Assembly: GCF_018130765.1 (NCBI RefSeq)
Contig: NZ_JAFCJZ010000021.1
Coordinates: 1 to 64,000 of the forward strand
Reading direction: 5' to 3'
DNA: 64,000 nucleotides
DNA from: Bradyrhizobium iriomotense
GTDB lineage: Bacteria > Pseudomonadota > Alphaproteobacteria > Rhizobiales > Xanthobacteraceae
The notes under the pieces were generated by a model. The model was not told where the DNA came from, made no database searches, and worked only from the letters and a program-made list of their open reading frames with translations. Shown here piece by piece: positions 42,301 to 51,327 of the stretch. Position numbers and translations under genes: made by a program. Position 1 is the first letter of the stretch; each line of letters starts with the position of its first letter.

Positions 42301-43071
42301 GTGACGCAACCGCTTCACCTCATCGTCGCATTTCTTCTCGTCGCGGGTCACGCCGCGTTCGCGGCACCGTGCCAGTTCGAGTCCCAAGGCGAGGGCCGCG
42401 TCGCCGCCATCGTCGATGGACGCAGCGTGCGCCTCGATGACGGTCGTGAGATCCGTCTCGCCGGAATCGAACCGACCGCGACGACGAAGCAGGCGCTGAC
42501 ATCACTGCTCGCCGGCCGCGACGTGACGCTGCGGAGCGCCGACGACACGCCGGACCGCTACGGCCGCCAGGGTGCGCTGGTGTTCATCGGTGAAAGCGAC
42601 AGCTCGGTGCAGGCCACGCTGCTGGCCCAGGGCGAGGCCATCGCCTCCGCCGAGATCGCCGACAAGGACTGCGCAGCCACCTTGATGGCGTCGGAGGCGC
42701 AGGCAAGGCGCCAAAAAATGGGCAATTGGGCTGACCCATCGGCCATAAAAAACGCGGAAAGTCCGGACGATATTTTGGCGGGGATCGGGCGTTTTATGGT
42801 GGTCGAGGGCAAAGTCCTGTCGGTCCGGCAAGCTGGGGCAATGACCTACCTCAACTTCGGACGAAACTGGACACGCGGCTTTGCCGTGACTATTTCAAAG
42901 CGCACGCTACCGGCATTCGAAAGCGCCGGGATTCCCCCTAAGTCCCTGGAGTATCGACGTATTTTGGTCAGGGGCTGGGTTGAGGGGACGACAGGGCCGC
43001 GGATCGATGTGCGGCTCTTGGGACAGGTTGAATTGCTGGGCGCAAATGAGCCTACTGGGGTAAGGCCTTAA
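42301..43071 (+). CDS. Exported thermonuclease-fold (SNase-like) protein
   Basis: Predicted 256 aa from GTG 42301, chosen because the signal peptide VTQPLHLIVAFLLVAGHAAF begins there; the frame is open to 42187 and no clear ribosome site decides. Core residues: GEGRVAAIVDGRSVRLDDGREIRLAGIEPT (OB-fold strands as in staphylococcal nuclease), PDRYGRQGALVFI, LLAQGEAIASAEI, EAQARRQKMGNWAD. Catalytic acid-arginine pairs are only partly recognisable, so it may be inactive. The C-terminal half has GKVLSVRQAGAMTYLNFGRNW, a second OB-like unit. Precedes an M48 lipoprotein. Confidence 0.75.
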   Translation: MTQPLHLIVAFLLVAGHAAFAAPCQFESQGEGRVAAIVDGRSVRLDDGREIRLAGIEPTATTKQALTSLLAGRDVTLRSADDTPDRYGRQGALVFIGESDSSVQATLLAQGEAIASAEIADKDCAATLMASEAQARRQKMGNWADPSAIKNAESPDDILAGIGRFMVVEGKVLSVRQAGAMTYLNFGRNWTRGFAVTISKRTLPAFESAGIPPKSLEYRRILVRGWVEGTTGPRIDVRLLGQVELLGANEPTGVRP

Positions 43072-43094
43072 CGGCCGGGCACGGGTTAAGCGAC

Positions 43095-44594
43095 GTGAAT
43101 GGGGTGCTAGAACGGCACGGACTGGGCGATTGCCGCCGCCTGCGGGCTGCGCCGGCCGTGCTTTGCCTTGCGCTGGGCGGGCTCCTCGCCGGCTGCGGCG
43201 ACATGAACCGGTTCCAGACCGCCGCCGCCCCGCCCACCGTCGCAATGCCGAAGCCGAAGCCGGCGGTCGCGCAGACCCCCGCCACCGAGAAAGAGCACGA
43301 GCGCATCCTGGCGAGCTATGGCGGCGCCTATGACGACCCCAGGCTCGAATCGCTCGTCAGCAAGACCGTCGACCGGCTCGTCGCCGCATCCGACCGTCCC
43401 GACCAGGGTTACAAGGTCACCATTCTCAATTCCGGCGCGGTGAACGCCTTCGCGCTGCCGAACGGCCAGCTCTATGTCACGCGCGGCCTGCTTGCGCTGG
43501 CGAGCGACACCTCGGAATTGTCCTCCGTGCTCAGCCACGAGATGGCGCATGTGCTTTCCAAGCACGCCGCGATGCGCGAGGACCAGGCGCGCCAGGCCGC
43601 GATCGTCACCCGTGTCGTCACCGACATGAGCAACGACCCCGATCTCACCGCGCTCGCGCTCGCCAAGACCAAGCTCACCATGGCGAGTTTTTCGCGCAAC
43701 CAGGAGTTCGAGGCTGACGGCATCGGCGTCGGCATCTCTGCGAAAGCGCATTTCGACCCCTATGGTGCGGCGCGCTTCCTCTCCGCGATGGAGCGCAATG
43801 CCGAGCTGAAGGCCGGCAAGAGCTCGCTCGATCCGCGCGCGCAGGATTTCACCTCGTCGCACCCGGCAACGCCGGAGCGCGTGCAGAACGCGCAGAACAT
43901 CGCGCGGCAATATGCGGCCCCTGAAGGCGCCGAGCGCGACCGCGAGAGCTATCTCGCCGCGATCGACAACCTCGTCTACGGCGAAGACCCCAGCGAAGGC
44001 TTCGTCCGCGGCCGCCGTTTCCTGCATCCGAAACTCGGTTTCACCTTCCAGGCGCCTGATAATTTCACGCTCGACAACACCGCGCAGGCGGTAATCGGCG
44101 TGCGCGACGGCGGCTCGCAGGCGATGCGCTTCGACGTGGTGCGCGTGCCGGCCGAGCAGTCGCTCGGCGATTACCTCAATTCGGGCTGGATGGAAGGCGT
44201 CGAGAAGGCCTCGACCGAGGACCTCACCATCAACGGCTTCCCGGGCGCGTCCGCCACCGCCAAGGGCGACCAGTGGCAGTTCAAGGTCTATGCGCTGCGC
44301 TTCGGCAGCGACGTCTACCGCTTCATCTTCGCGACCCGGCAGAAATCGACCGAGAGCGAGCGCAACGCACGTGAGACTGTCAACTCATTCCGCCGCCTGA
44401 CGCTCGATGAGATCCAGGCCGCGCGCCCGCTGCGGATCAAGGTCATCACCGTGCAGCCCGGCGACACCGTGGAATCGCTCTCCCACCGCATGGCCGGCGT
44501 CGATCACCCCGCCGAGCGTTTCCGCGTGCTCAACGGCCTCGATCGCACCGCACAGGTGAAGGTGCGGGATCGCGTGAAGATCGTGGCGGATTGA
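43095..44594 (+). CDS. M48 family lipoprotein metalloprotease with LysM-like tail
   Basis: Predicted 499 aa from GTG 43095. Lipobox LLAGC puts lipid on C34. Zinc site H148-E-M-A-H152 (SVLSHEMAHVLSKH) with E206 in NQEFEADGIGVGI as third ligand, as in BepA/LoiP/YcaL. NAFALPNGQLYVTRGLL is the usual strand before the active site. After about residue 310 follows a domain with FTFQAPDNFTLDNTAQAVIGV, and residues 445-499 read ITVQPGDTVESLSHRMAG ... RVLNGLDRTAQVKVRDRVKIV, a LysM-like peptidoglycan-binding unit. Likely role: outer-membrane protein quality control. Gap to the SNase-like gene is 23 bases, so one operon. Confidence 0.9.
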   Translation: MNGVLERHGLGDCRRLRAAPAVLCLALGGLLAGCGDMNRFQTAAAPPTVAMPKPKPAVAQTPATEKEHERILASYGGAYDDPRLESLVSKTVDRLVAASDRPDQGYKVTILNSGAVNAFALPNGQLYVTRGLLALASDTSELSSVLSHEMAHVLSKHAAMREDQARQAAIVTRVVTDMSNDPDLTALALAKTKLTMASFSRNQEFEADGIGVGISAKAHFDPYGAARFLSAMERNAELKAGKSSLDPRAQDFTSSHPATPERVQNAQNIARQYAAPEGAERDRESYLAAIDNLVYGEDPSEGFVRGRRFLHPKLGFTFQAPDNFTLDNTAQAVIGVRDGGSQAMRFDVVRVPAEQSLGDYLNSGWMEGVEKASTEDLTINGFPGASATAKGDQWQFKVYALRFGSDVYRFIFATRQKSTESERNARETVNSFRRLTLDEIQAARPLRIKVITVQPGDTVESLSHRMAGVDHPAERFRVLNGLDRTAQVKVRDRVKIVAD

Positions 44595-44620
44595 CGCTGC
44601 GCTCGTTCCGCAAATTCCGC

Positions 44621-44767
44621 CGTCGTCCCGGACAAGCGCGCACAAAGCGCGCGCCGATCCGGGACCCATAGCCACAGGCCCCCGGAACGAGCACGCTGGT
44701 AGCTCCAGCGCGCTTCAACAATGAACAGTCGGGGTATAACGGGTCCTGGCTTTCGCCAGGACGACAC
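44621..44767. repeat. Intergenic palindromic repeat, family B copy 3
   Basis: CGTCGTCCCGGACAAGCGCG, then GCGCCGATCCGGGACCCATA, and at the end CGGGTCCTGGCTTTCGCCAG followed by GACGACAC. It lies between convergent genes (protease and MFS transporter). Confidence 0.82.
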
Positions 44768-44783
44768 CGAGATTGTCTGAGCT

Positions 44784-46112
44784 TTAACCGCCCGCGTCCA
44801 TGTCCCCCGCCTCGCGCTGGCCGCTGAGCCAGAGCGCGAGCAGGGTCCAGAACGCGCCGGAGAGCAGATACGCGCCCGAAGCGATGACGCCGAGATTGGT
44901 GGCGAGCAGCAGCGCGACGAGCGGGGCGAAGCCGGCGCCGAACAGCCAGGCCATGTCGGAGGTCAGCGCTGAGGCCGTGTAACGGTACATCTGCTTGAAG
45001 TTCGAGGCGATCGCGCCCGAGGACTGACCGAACGAGAGACCCAGCAGGATGAAGCCGATCACCATGTAGATGGTCTCGCCGAACGCGCCCGCATCCAGCA
45101 GCTGCGGTGCGAAGCCGCTGTAGATCGCGATCGCGATCGCCGATCCCATCAGCAGCGACTTGCGGCCGACGCGGTCGGCGATGACGCCGGAGGCCACGAT
45201 CGCGGCGACGCCGAACACGGCGGCAACGATCTCGATGATCAAAAAGCGCACCGGGCTCTCGCGGGTGAACAGGAACACCCAGGACAGCGGAAACACCGTG
45301 ACCATGTGGAACAGCGCGAAGCTCGCCAGCGGCGCGAACGCGCCGAGCATGATGTTGTGGCCTTCGCGAGCGACGGTGTCGGAGATGCGCGAGGGCTGCA
45401 ATTCGCGGGTCTCGAACAGCGAGGCATATTCTTCCGTCGTCACCATGCGCAGGCGCGCGAACAGCGCCACGACGTTGATGGCGAACGCAACGAAGAACGG
45501 ATAGCGCCAGCCCCAGTCGAAGAAGTCGTCAGCCGAGAGGTTGCCGGCGAAATAGGCGAACAGCGCGCTCGCCACGATCAGCCCGAGCGGAGCGCCAAGC
45601 TGCGGCACCATCGCGTACCAGCCGCGCTGCGAGGCCGGCGCATTCAGCGCCAGCAGCGAAGCCATGCCGTCCCAAGCACCGCCCCAGGCCAGACCCTGCG
45701 CGATGCGCGCCAGCGCCAGCAGCCAGATCGCGGCAACGCCGATCTCGTGATAGCCGGGCAGGAAGGCGAGCGCGACGGTGGCGGTGCCGAGCAGGAACAA
45801 CGCCGAGACCAGCTTGGCCGTCTTGCCGTACTCCCGGTCGATCGTCATGAAGATGACGGTGCCGATCGGCCGCGCCAGGAACGCCAGCGCGAAGATCATG
45901 AAGGAATAGAGGGTGCCGGTCAGTTCGCTGGTGAACGGAAACACCAGGCGCGGAAACACGATCACCGAGGCGATCGCGAAGACGAAGAAGTCGAAGAATT
46001 CCGAGGTGCGCCCGATGATGACGCCGATGGCGATCTCGCCGGGACTGGCCTGGTCGTGGCCGTGCTCGCCCGAGTGGAGGTCTGCCATTGCGGGGGTCTG
46101 TGCCGTCGCCAT
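44784..46112 (-). CDS. MFS transporter (metabolite:H+ symporter type)
   Basis: Predicted 442 aa from ATG 46112 with AAGGG upstream; the frame continues to 46307 through the operator region and is not coding there. Twelve membrane helices. Typical for the MHS/sugar_tr group: IIGRTSEFFDFFVFAIASVIVFP, FALAFLARPIGTVIFMTIDREYGK (loop 2-3 motif in altered form), RIAQGLAWGGAWDGMASLLALNAP, VGRKSLLMGSAIAIAIYSG. The N-terminus is His-containing and soluble (DLHSGEHGHDQ). Divergent from the quinol oxidase operon, with a perfect palindrome between. Substrate unknown. Confidence 0.88.
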   Translation of the reverse strand: MATAQTPAMADLHSGEHGHDQASPGEIAIGVIIGRTSEFFDFFVFAIASVIVFPRLVFPFTSELTGTLYSFMIFALAFLARPIGTVIFMTIDREYGKTAKLVSALFLLGTATVALAFLPGYHEIGVAAIWLLALARIAQGLAWGGAWDGMASLLALNAPASQRGWYAMVPQLGAPLGLIVASALFAYFAGNLSADDFFDWGWRYPFFVAFAINVVALFARLRMVTTEEYASLFETRELQPSRISDTVAREGHNIMLGAFAPLASFALFHMVTVFPLSWVFLFTRESPVRFLIIEIVAAVFGVAAIVASGVIADRVGRKSLLMGSAIAIAIYSGFAPQLLDAGAFGETIYMVIGFILLGLSFGQSSGAIASNFKQMYRYTASALTSDMAWLFGAGFAPLVALLLATNLGVIASGAYLLSGAFWTLLALWLSGQREAGDMDAGG

Positions 46113-46204
46113 TCGTGCGCCCTTAACGTCCTGAAAACCAAAGCCGACCGCCCGGCGACAGGCCAGGCAATCTGGCCTTGTCTGACCCAACATCTCGCAC
46201 TGCA

Positions 46205-46227
46205 ACATTGGACAAATTGTCCAATGT
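46205..46227. promoter_or_regulatory. Perfect palindrome between MFS gene and cyo operon
   Basis: Arm ACATTGGACAA (46205-46215), central A, arm TTGTCCAATGT (46217-46227): 11 bases each side without a mismatch. It lies 92 bases from the MFS start and 66 from cyoA, so it can control both. No local regulator of fitting class is encoded beside it. It does not match the FNR/FixK consensus TTGAT-N4-ATCAA. Confidence 0.7.
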
Positions 46228-46293
46228 CCGGATTGCTGCGTCGCAGCTACCCGTTGGCCCCGCAAAGGAAACTCATTCTCAAAGGCTCGGCCC

Positions 46294-47454
46294 GTGTCTC
46301 GTCTCAAGATCCTGGCGCTACTACCTCTGGCTGCCGCACTCAGCGGCTGCGACTACGTCGTGCTGGCGCCAGCCGGCGACATCGCTGCCCAGCAGCGCGA
46401 CCTCGTCATCATCTCCACCGTCCTGATGCTCCTGATCGTCGTCCCCGTGATGGCGCTGACGGTGCTGTTCGCCTGGCGCTACCGCCAGTCCAACACTTCG
46501 GCCCGCTACGAGCCGGAATGGGACCACTCGACCAAGCTCGAGCTGGTGATCTGGTCGGCGCCGCTTCTGATCATCGTCTGCCTGGGCGCGCTGACCTGGA
46601 TGGGCACGCATCTGCTCGACCCCTATCGCACCCTCGGCCGCATCAAGGCGGAGCAGGCCGTGGACCAGTCCAAGGCCCCGCTCGAGGTCGACGTCGTCGC
46701 GCTCGACTGGAAGTGGCTGTTCATCTATCCGGACTACGGCATCGCCACCGTCAACGACCTCGCCGCGCCCGTCGATCGTCCAATCCAGTTCCGCATCACC
46801 GCCTCCTCGGTGATGAACTCGTTCTACATCCCAGCGCTCGCCGGCCAGATCTACGCGATGCCGGGCATGGAGACGAAGCTCCACGCCGTCGTGAACCACG
46901 CCGGCACCTACAAGGGCTTTTCGGCGAACTACAGCGGCGCCGGCTTCTCCGGCATGCACTTCAACTTCCAGGGTCTCGACGACAAGGGCTTTGACGCCTG
47001 GATCGCCAGCGCCAAGTCCGCCGGCGGCTCGCTCGGCCGCGCCGAATATCTCCAGCTCGAAAAGCCCAGCCAGAACGAGCCGGTGCGCCGTTACGGCACC
47101 ATCGACTCCGATCTCTACCGCCTGATCCTCAACATGTGCGTCGAGACCGGCAAGATGTGCCAGAGCGAGATGATGGCGATCGATGCCAAGGGTGGTCGCG
47201 GCCATGAGGGCCTGAACAACACCCTGCCGCTCACCTACGACAAGTACGCCCGCCGCGGCACTCCGCTCGGACCCGAGCCGACCTTCGTCGCCGGCACCTG
47301 CACGCCGGATGCACCGCAGGGCCAGACCACCGCGTCGATCAAGGCTCCGACCGACATCGCGCCGCTCACCGGCGCCGGATTGAAGCGGCCGACCTTCGCG
47401 CCGCTGAAGTCCTCGTCCTTCTTCCTCGGACAGCGTCCGAAGTCTGATTCCTAA
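46294..47454 (+). CDS. cyoA: Cytochrome bo3-type quinol oxidase subunit II
   Basis: Predicted 386 aa from GTG 46294. Lipoprotein signal ending LAAALSGC, lipid on C19. Two membrane helices (LVIISTVLMLLIVVPVMALTVLFAWRY and LELVIWSAPLLIIVCLGALTWMG), then the cupredoxin domain (DWKWLFIYPDYGIATVN, NSFYIPALAGQIYAMPGMETKLHAV, GFSANYSGAGFSGMHF). The Cys-x3-Cys copper A ligands of cytochrome c oxidases are missing, which marks a quinol oxidase. First of seven co-directional genes. Confidence 0.95.
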   Translation: MSRLKILALLPLAAALSGCDYVVLAPAGDIAAQQRDLVIISTVLMLLIVVPVMALTVLFAWRYRQSNTSARYEPEWDHSTKLELVIWSAPLLIIVCLGALTWMGTHLLDPYRTLGRIKAEQAVDQSKAPLEVDVVALDWKWLFIYPDYGIATVNDLAAPVDRPIQFRITASSVMNSFYIPALAGQIYAMPGMETKLHAVVNHAGTYKGFSANYSGAGFSGMHFNFQGLDDKGFDAWIASAKSAGGSLGRAEYLQLEKPSQNEPVRRYGTIDSDLYRLILNMCVETGKMCQSEMMAIDAKGGRGHEGLNNTLPLTYDKYARRGTPLGPEPTFVAGTCTPDAPQGQTTASIKAPTDIAPLTGAGLKRPTFAPLKSSSFFLGQRPKSDS

Positions 47455-47465
47455 AGAGAGCTCGC

Positions 47466-49463
47466 ATGTCTCCTGATCTCCTCAAGCTCATCTTCGGCCG
47501 GCTCGGCCTCGAATCGCTGCCGCTGCACGAGCCGATCGTCGTCGGCACCTTCGTGGTGGTCGCGCTCGGCGGCGCCACGCTGCTCGCCGGCCTCACCTAT
47601 TTCCGCCTCTGGGGCTATCTCTGGCGCGAATGGTTCACCACGGTGGACCACAAGCGCATCGGCATTATGTACATGATCCTCGGCATCGTGATGCTGCTGC
47701 GCGGCTTTGCGGATGCGCTGATGATGCGCGGCCAGCAGATGCTCGCCTTTGGCGGCTCCGAAGGCTATCTCAACGCCCATCACTACGACCAGGTCTTCAC
47801 CGCCCACGGCGTGATCATGATCTTCTTCGTGGCGATGCCGCTGGTTACGGGCCTGATGAACTACGTCGTGCCGCTGCAGATCGGCGCGCGCGACGTGTCC
47901 TTCCCGTTCCTGAACAATTTCAGCTTCTGGATGACGGTCGGCGGCGCAGTGCTGGTGATGGCCTCGCTGTTCATCGGCGAGTTTGCCCGCACCGGCTGGC
48001 TGGCTTATCCGCCGCTGTCGAACATCGGCTACAGTCCTGACGTCGGCGTCGACTATTACATCTGGGCGCTGCAGGTCGCCGGCGTCGGAACGACCTTATC
48101 CGGCATCAACCTGATCTGCACCATCGTCAAGCTGCGCTGCCCCGGCATGACCATGATGAAGATGCCGGTGTTCACCTGGACCTCGCTCTGCACCAACATC
48201 CTGATCGTCGCCTCCTTCCCCGTCCTGACCGTCGTGCTCGCGCTGCTCTCGCTCGACCGCTACGTCGGCACCAACTTCTTCACGAACGATTTCGGCGGCA
48301 GCCCGATGATGTACGTGAACCTGATCTGGATCTGGGGCCATCCCGAGGTCTACATCCTGGTTCTCCCCGCCTTCGGCATCTTCTCGGAAGTCACCTCGAC
48401 CTTCTCCGGCAAGCGCCTGTTCGGCTACACCTCAATGGTCTACGCCACGGTGGTCATCACCATCCTGTCGTACCTGGTGTGGCTGCACCACTTCTTCACG
48501 ATGGGCTCGGGCGCCAGCGTCAACTCGTTCTTCGGCATCACCACGATGATCATCTCGATCCCGACGGGCGCGAAGATGTTCAACTGGCTGTTCACGATGT
48601 ATCGCGGCCGCATCCGCTACGAGCTGCCGATGATGTGGACGATCGCCTTCATGCTGACCTTCGTGCTTGGCGGCATGACCGGCGTGCTGCTGGCGGTGCC
48701 GCCGGCCGACTTCGTGCTGCACAACAGCCTGTTCCTGATCGCGCATTTCCACAACGTGATCATCGGCGGCGTGGTGTTCGGCGCCTTTGCCGGCATCAAC
48801 TACTGGTTCCCGAAGGCGTTCGGCTTCAAGCTCGATGTGTTCTGGGGCAAGCTGTCGTTCTGGTTCTGGGTCGTCGGCTTCTACGTCGCCTTCATGCCAC
48901 TCTATGTGCTCGGCCTGATGGGCGTGACCCGCCGCCTGCGCGTGTTCGACGATCCGTCCCTGCAGATCTGGTTCGTCATCGCCGCGATCGGTGCCTTCCT
49001 CGTCTTCCTCGGCATCCTCTCGATGCTGATGCAGTTCGCGGTGAGCCTGCTCAAGCGCGAGCAGCTCAAGGACGTCACCGGCGATCCCTGGGACGCGCGC
49101 ACGCTGGAATGGGCGACATCCTCGCCCCCGCCGGACTACAACTTCGCCTTCACCCCCGTCGTTCACGACAATGACGCGTGGTGGGACATGAAGAAGCGCG
49201 GCTACCAGCGTCCGCTCACCGGGTTCAGGCCGATCCACATGCCCAGCAGCACCGGCACCGGCGTCATCCTCGCCGGCCTCGCCACCGCGATGGGATTCGG
49301 CCTGATCTGGTACATCTGGTGGCTGGCGGCTGCGAGCTTCCTCGCGATGCTCGCCGTCGGTATCGGTCACACCTTCAACTATCACCGCGACTTCGACATT
49401 CCGGCTGAAGACGTCATCCGGACCGAGGACGCGCGCACCAAACTGCTCGCCGGAGCCAAGTAA
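47466..49463 (+). CDS. cyoB: Cytochrome bo3-type quinol oxidase subunit I
   Basis: Predicted 665 aa, catalytic subunit that reduces O2 and pumps protons. Numbering is E. coli CyoB plus 8: heme b ligands H114 and H429, heme o3 ligand H427, copper B ligands H292, H341 and H342, with Y296 for the cross-link. Ubiquinol-site residues R79, D83, H106 and Q109 are all present, so quinol is the donor. Proton-channel residues D143 (D channel) and E294 are kept. The ATG lies 11 bases after cyoA. Confidence 0.97.
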   Translation: MSPDLLKLIFGRLGLESLPLHEPIVVGTFVVVALGGATLLAGLTYFRLWGYLWREWFTTVDHKRIGIMYMILGIVMLLRGFADALMMRGQQMLAFGGSEGYLNAHHYDQVFTAHGVIMIFFVAMPLVTGLMNYVVPLQIGARDVSFPFLNNFSFWMTVGGAVLVMASLFIGEFARTGWLAYPPLSNIGYSPDVGVDYYIWALQVAGVGTTLSGINLICTIVKLRCPGMTMMKMPVFTWTSLCTNILIVASFPVLTVVLALLSLDRYVGTNFFTNDFGGSPMMYVNLIWIWGHPEVYILVLPAFGIFSEVTSTFSGKRLFGYTSMVYATVVITILSYLVWLHHFFTMGSGASVNSFFGITTMIISIPTGAKMFNWLFTMYRGRIRYELPMMWTIAFMLTFVLGGMTGVLLAVPPADFVLHNSLFLIAHFHNVIIGGVVFGAFAGINYWFPKAFGFKLDVFWGKLSFWFWVVGFYVAFMPLYVLGLMGVTRRLRVFDDPSLQIWFVIAAIGAFLVFLGILSMLMQFAVSLLKREQLKDVTGDPWDARTLEWATSSPPPDYNFAFTPVVHDNDAWWDMKKRGYQRPLTGFRPIHMPSSTGTGVILAGLATAMGFGLIWYIWWLAAASFLAMLAVGIGHTFNYHRDFDIPAEDVIRTEDARTKLLAGAK

Positions 49464-50093
49464 ATGACTGTTGCTGTCAATCCCACGCAAACCGGCGAGC
49501 CGCTGTTCTATCTCGCCGACGAACACCCGCATCCGGAAGGCTACAGCACCTCGCTTGGCTTCTGGATCTACCTGATGAGCGATTGTCTCATCTTCGCGAT
49601 GCTGTTCGCCGCCTTCGGCGTGCTCGGCGCCAACTACGCCGCCGGCCCCGCACCGAAGGACCTGTTCGACCTCGACCTGGTCGCGGTGAACACCTCGATG
49701 CTGCTGCTGTCGTCGATCACGTACGGTTTTGCGATGCTGACGATGCAGCAGAACAAGATCGGCCAGACGCAGATGTGGCTGGCGATCACCGGCCTGTTCG
49801 GCGCCGCCTTCATCGGCATCGAGCTCACCGAGTTCGCGCACATGATCCACGAAGGCGCCACGCCGCAGCGCAGCGCCTTCCTGTCCGCCTTCTTCACCCT
49901 CGTCGGTACGCACGGCCTGCACGTCACCTGCGGCCTGATCTGGCTGGTGACCCTGATGGTGCAGGTCGGAAAGTTCGGCCTGATCGAGGCCAACCGCCGC
50001 CGCCTGATGTGCCTGTCGATGTTCTGGCACTTCCTCGACGTGGTCTGGATCGGCGTCTTCACCTTCGTCTATCTCCTGGGAGTTCTGCGATGA
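49464..50093 (+). CDS. cyoC: Cytochrome bo3-type quinol oxidase subunit III
   Basis: Predicted 209 aa with five membrane helices. Family features: SLGFWIYLMSDCLIFAMLFA, NTSMLLLSSITYGFAMLTM, GIELTEFAHMIHEGATPQRSAFLSAFFTLVGTHGLHVTCGLIWL and MFWHFLDVVWIGVFTFVYLLG. The ATG follows the cyoB stop with no gap (TAAATG), which implies coupled translation. It stabilises the catalytic subunit. Confidence 0.96.
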   Translation: MTVAVNPTQTGEPLFYLADEHPHPEGYSTSLGFWIYLMSDCLIFAMLFAAFGVLGANYAAGPAPKDLFDLDLVAVNTSMLLLSSITYGFAMLTMQQNKIGQTQMWLAITGLFGAAFIGIELTEFAHMIHEGATPQRSAFLSAFFTLVGTHGLHVTCGLIWLVTLMVQVGKFGLIEANRRRLMCLSMFWHFLDVVWIGVFTFVYLLGVLR

Positions 50094-50470
50094 GCACCAA
50101 TACCCACGCCGCCCACGCGCACGACCACCACCACGACGACAGCCACGCCCACAGCACGTTCTCGGGCTACATGCTCGGCTTCGTGCTCTCGGTGGTGCTC
50201 ACCGCGATCCCGTTCTGGCTGGTCATGAGCGGCGCGCTGCCGAGCAAGCAGATCACCGCGCTGGTCATCATGGCCTTCGCGGTCGTGCAGATCGTCGTGC
50301 ACATGATCTACTTCCTGCACATGAACGCCAAATCCGAGAACGGCTGGACCATGATGGCGCTGATCTTCACCATCGTCATGGTGGTGATCGGGCTGTCCGG
50401 TTCGCTGTGGGTGATGAACCACCTCAACAGCAACATGATGCCCATCCACCAGATGAGCGGAATGAAGTGA
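50090..50470 (+). CDS. cyoD: Cytochrome bo3-type quinol oxidase subunit IV
   Basis: Predicted 126 aa, overlapping cyoC by 4 bases (ATGA). Three membrane helices (GYMLGFVLSVVLTAIPFWLVM, ITALVIMAFAVVQIVVHMIYFLHM, NGWTMMALIFTIVMVVIGLSG) as in other subunits IV. The N-terminal 20 residues are unusually rich in histidine and aspartate (HAAHAHDHHHDDSHAHS), which could bind copper or other metals on the cytoplasmic side. Confidence 0.93.
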   Translation: MSTNTHAAHAHDHHHDDSHAHSTFSGYMLGFVLSVVLTAIPFWLVMSGALPSKQITALVIMAFAVVQIVVHMIYFLHMNAKSENGWTMMALIFTIVMVVIGLSGSLWVMNHLNSNMMPIHQMSGMK

Positions 50471-51327
50471 GCGATACCGGGACCGTGACAAGCAAGGCAG
50501 ACCGGACGCGCGGCAAAGCCGCGCGCCCGCCCTTGTGGCTCACGGTCCTCTCGCTCACGGCCTTTGCAATTCTGATCGCCCTCGGCGTCTGGCAGATCGA
50601 ACGCCGCGCCTGGAAGCTGGCGCTGATCGATCGCGTCGAGCAGCGCGTCCATGCCCCGGCCCAGCCGATCCCCGCGCCCGCGGCGTGGCCCGCAATCTCC
50701 GCTGCAAACGACGAATACAGGCATGTCAGCGTCACCGGCCGCTTCCTGCATGACCGCGAGACGCTGGTTCAGGCCGTGACCGAGGAAGGCGGCGGCTATT
50801 GGGTGCTGACGCCGCTTCAGCGCGGCGACGGCACGCAAGTCCTGGTCAACCGCGGCTTCGTGCCGACCGAGCGGCGCGACGCAACGACGCGACAGACCGG
50901 CAATCCCGAGGGCCGGGTCGAAATCACCGGCCTGTTGCGCATCACGGAGCCGAAAGGCGGCTTCCTCCGCAACAATGTTCCCCAGCACAACCGCTGGTAC
51001 TCGCGGGACGTCGCCGCGATCGCTGCGGCACGCGGCCTGCACGAGGTCGCACCCTTTTTCGTCGATGCCGACGCCGGATCACAAAGCGCCGGCGGGCCTA
51101 TCGGCGGATTGACCGTGATCCGCTTTCCCAATAACCACCTGATCTATGCGCTGACGTGGTTTGCCCTGGCTTTTATGCTGGCCGGTAAACTTTTCGTCAC
51201 ATTCGGCGGCGGGCTGTTCCGCCGCAAGAAAGCCCGGAAGGGCTTCGTCCACGAACCGGCCGGCGGCCCAGATGTCGCCGCCCGCAGGACGGGATCAGAT
51301 GCTGGAACGATCGTCGAACAGGCCTGA
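50467..51327 (+). CDS. SURF1 family oxidase assembly protein
   Basis: Predicted 286 aa from GTG 50467, overlapping the cyoD stop (GTGA). Two membrane helices at the ends (LWLTVLSLTAFAILIALGVWQIERRAWK and NNHLIYALTWFALAFMLAGKLFV) around a periplasmic domain with YRHVSVTGRFLHDRETLVQ, QVLVNRGFVPTERRD and NRWYSRDVAAIAAARG, the standard SURF1 order. SURF1 proteins deliver heme to subunit I. No cyoE (heme O synthase) gene is in the window, though bo3 enzymes need heme O; SURF1 takes its usual place here. Confidence 0.93.
   Translation: MSDTGTVTSKADRTRGKAARPPLWLTVLSLTAFAILIALGVWQIERRAWKLALIDRVEQRVHAPAQPIPAPAAWPAISAANDEYRHVSVTGRFLHDRETLVQAVTEEGGGYWVLTPLQRGDGTQVLVNRGFVPTERRDATTRQTGNPEGRVEITGLLRITEPKGGFLRNNVPQHNRWYSRDVAAIAAARGLHEVAPFFVDADAGSQSAGGPIGGLTVIRFPNNHLIYALTWFALAFMLAGKLFVTFGGGLFRRKKARKGFVHEPAGGPDVAARRTGSDAGTIVEQA

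Noticed and set aside
46113..46293. FNR/FixK box upstream of cyoA
   Set aside because: No TTGAT-N4-ATCAA pattern is present; the palindrome there has a different sequence.
48432..50030. 532-codon frame antisense to cyoB/cyoC
   Set aside because: His/Asp/Glu/Arg-rich mirror of a G+C-rich coding strand, no family motif; cyoB and cyoC are certain on the other strand.
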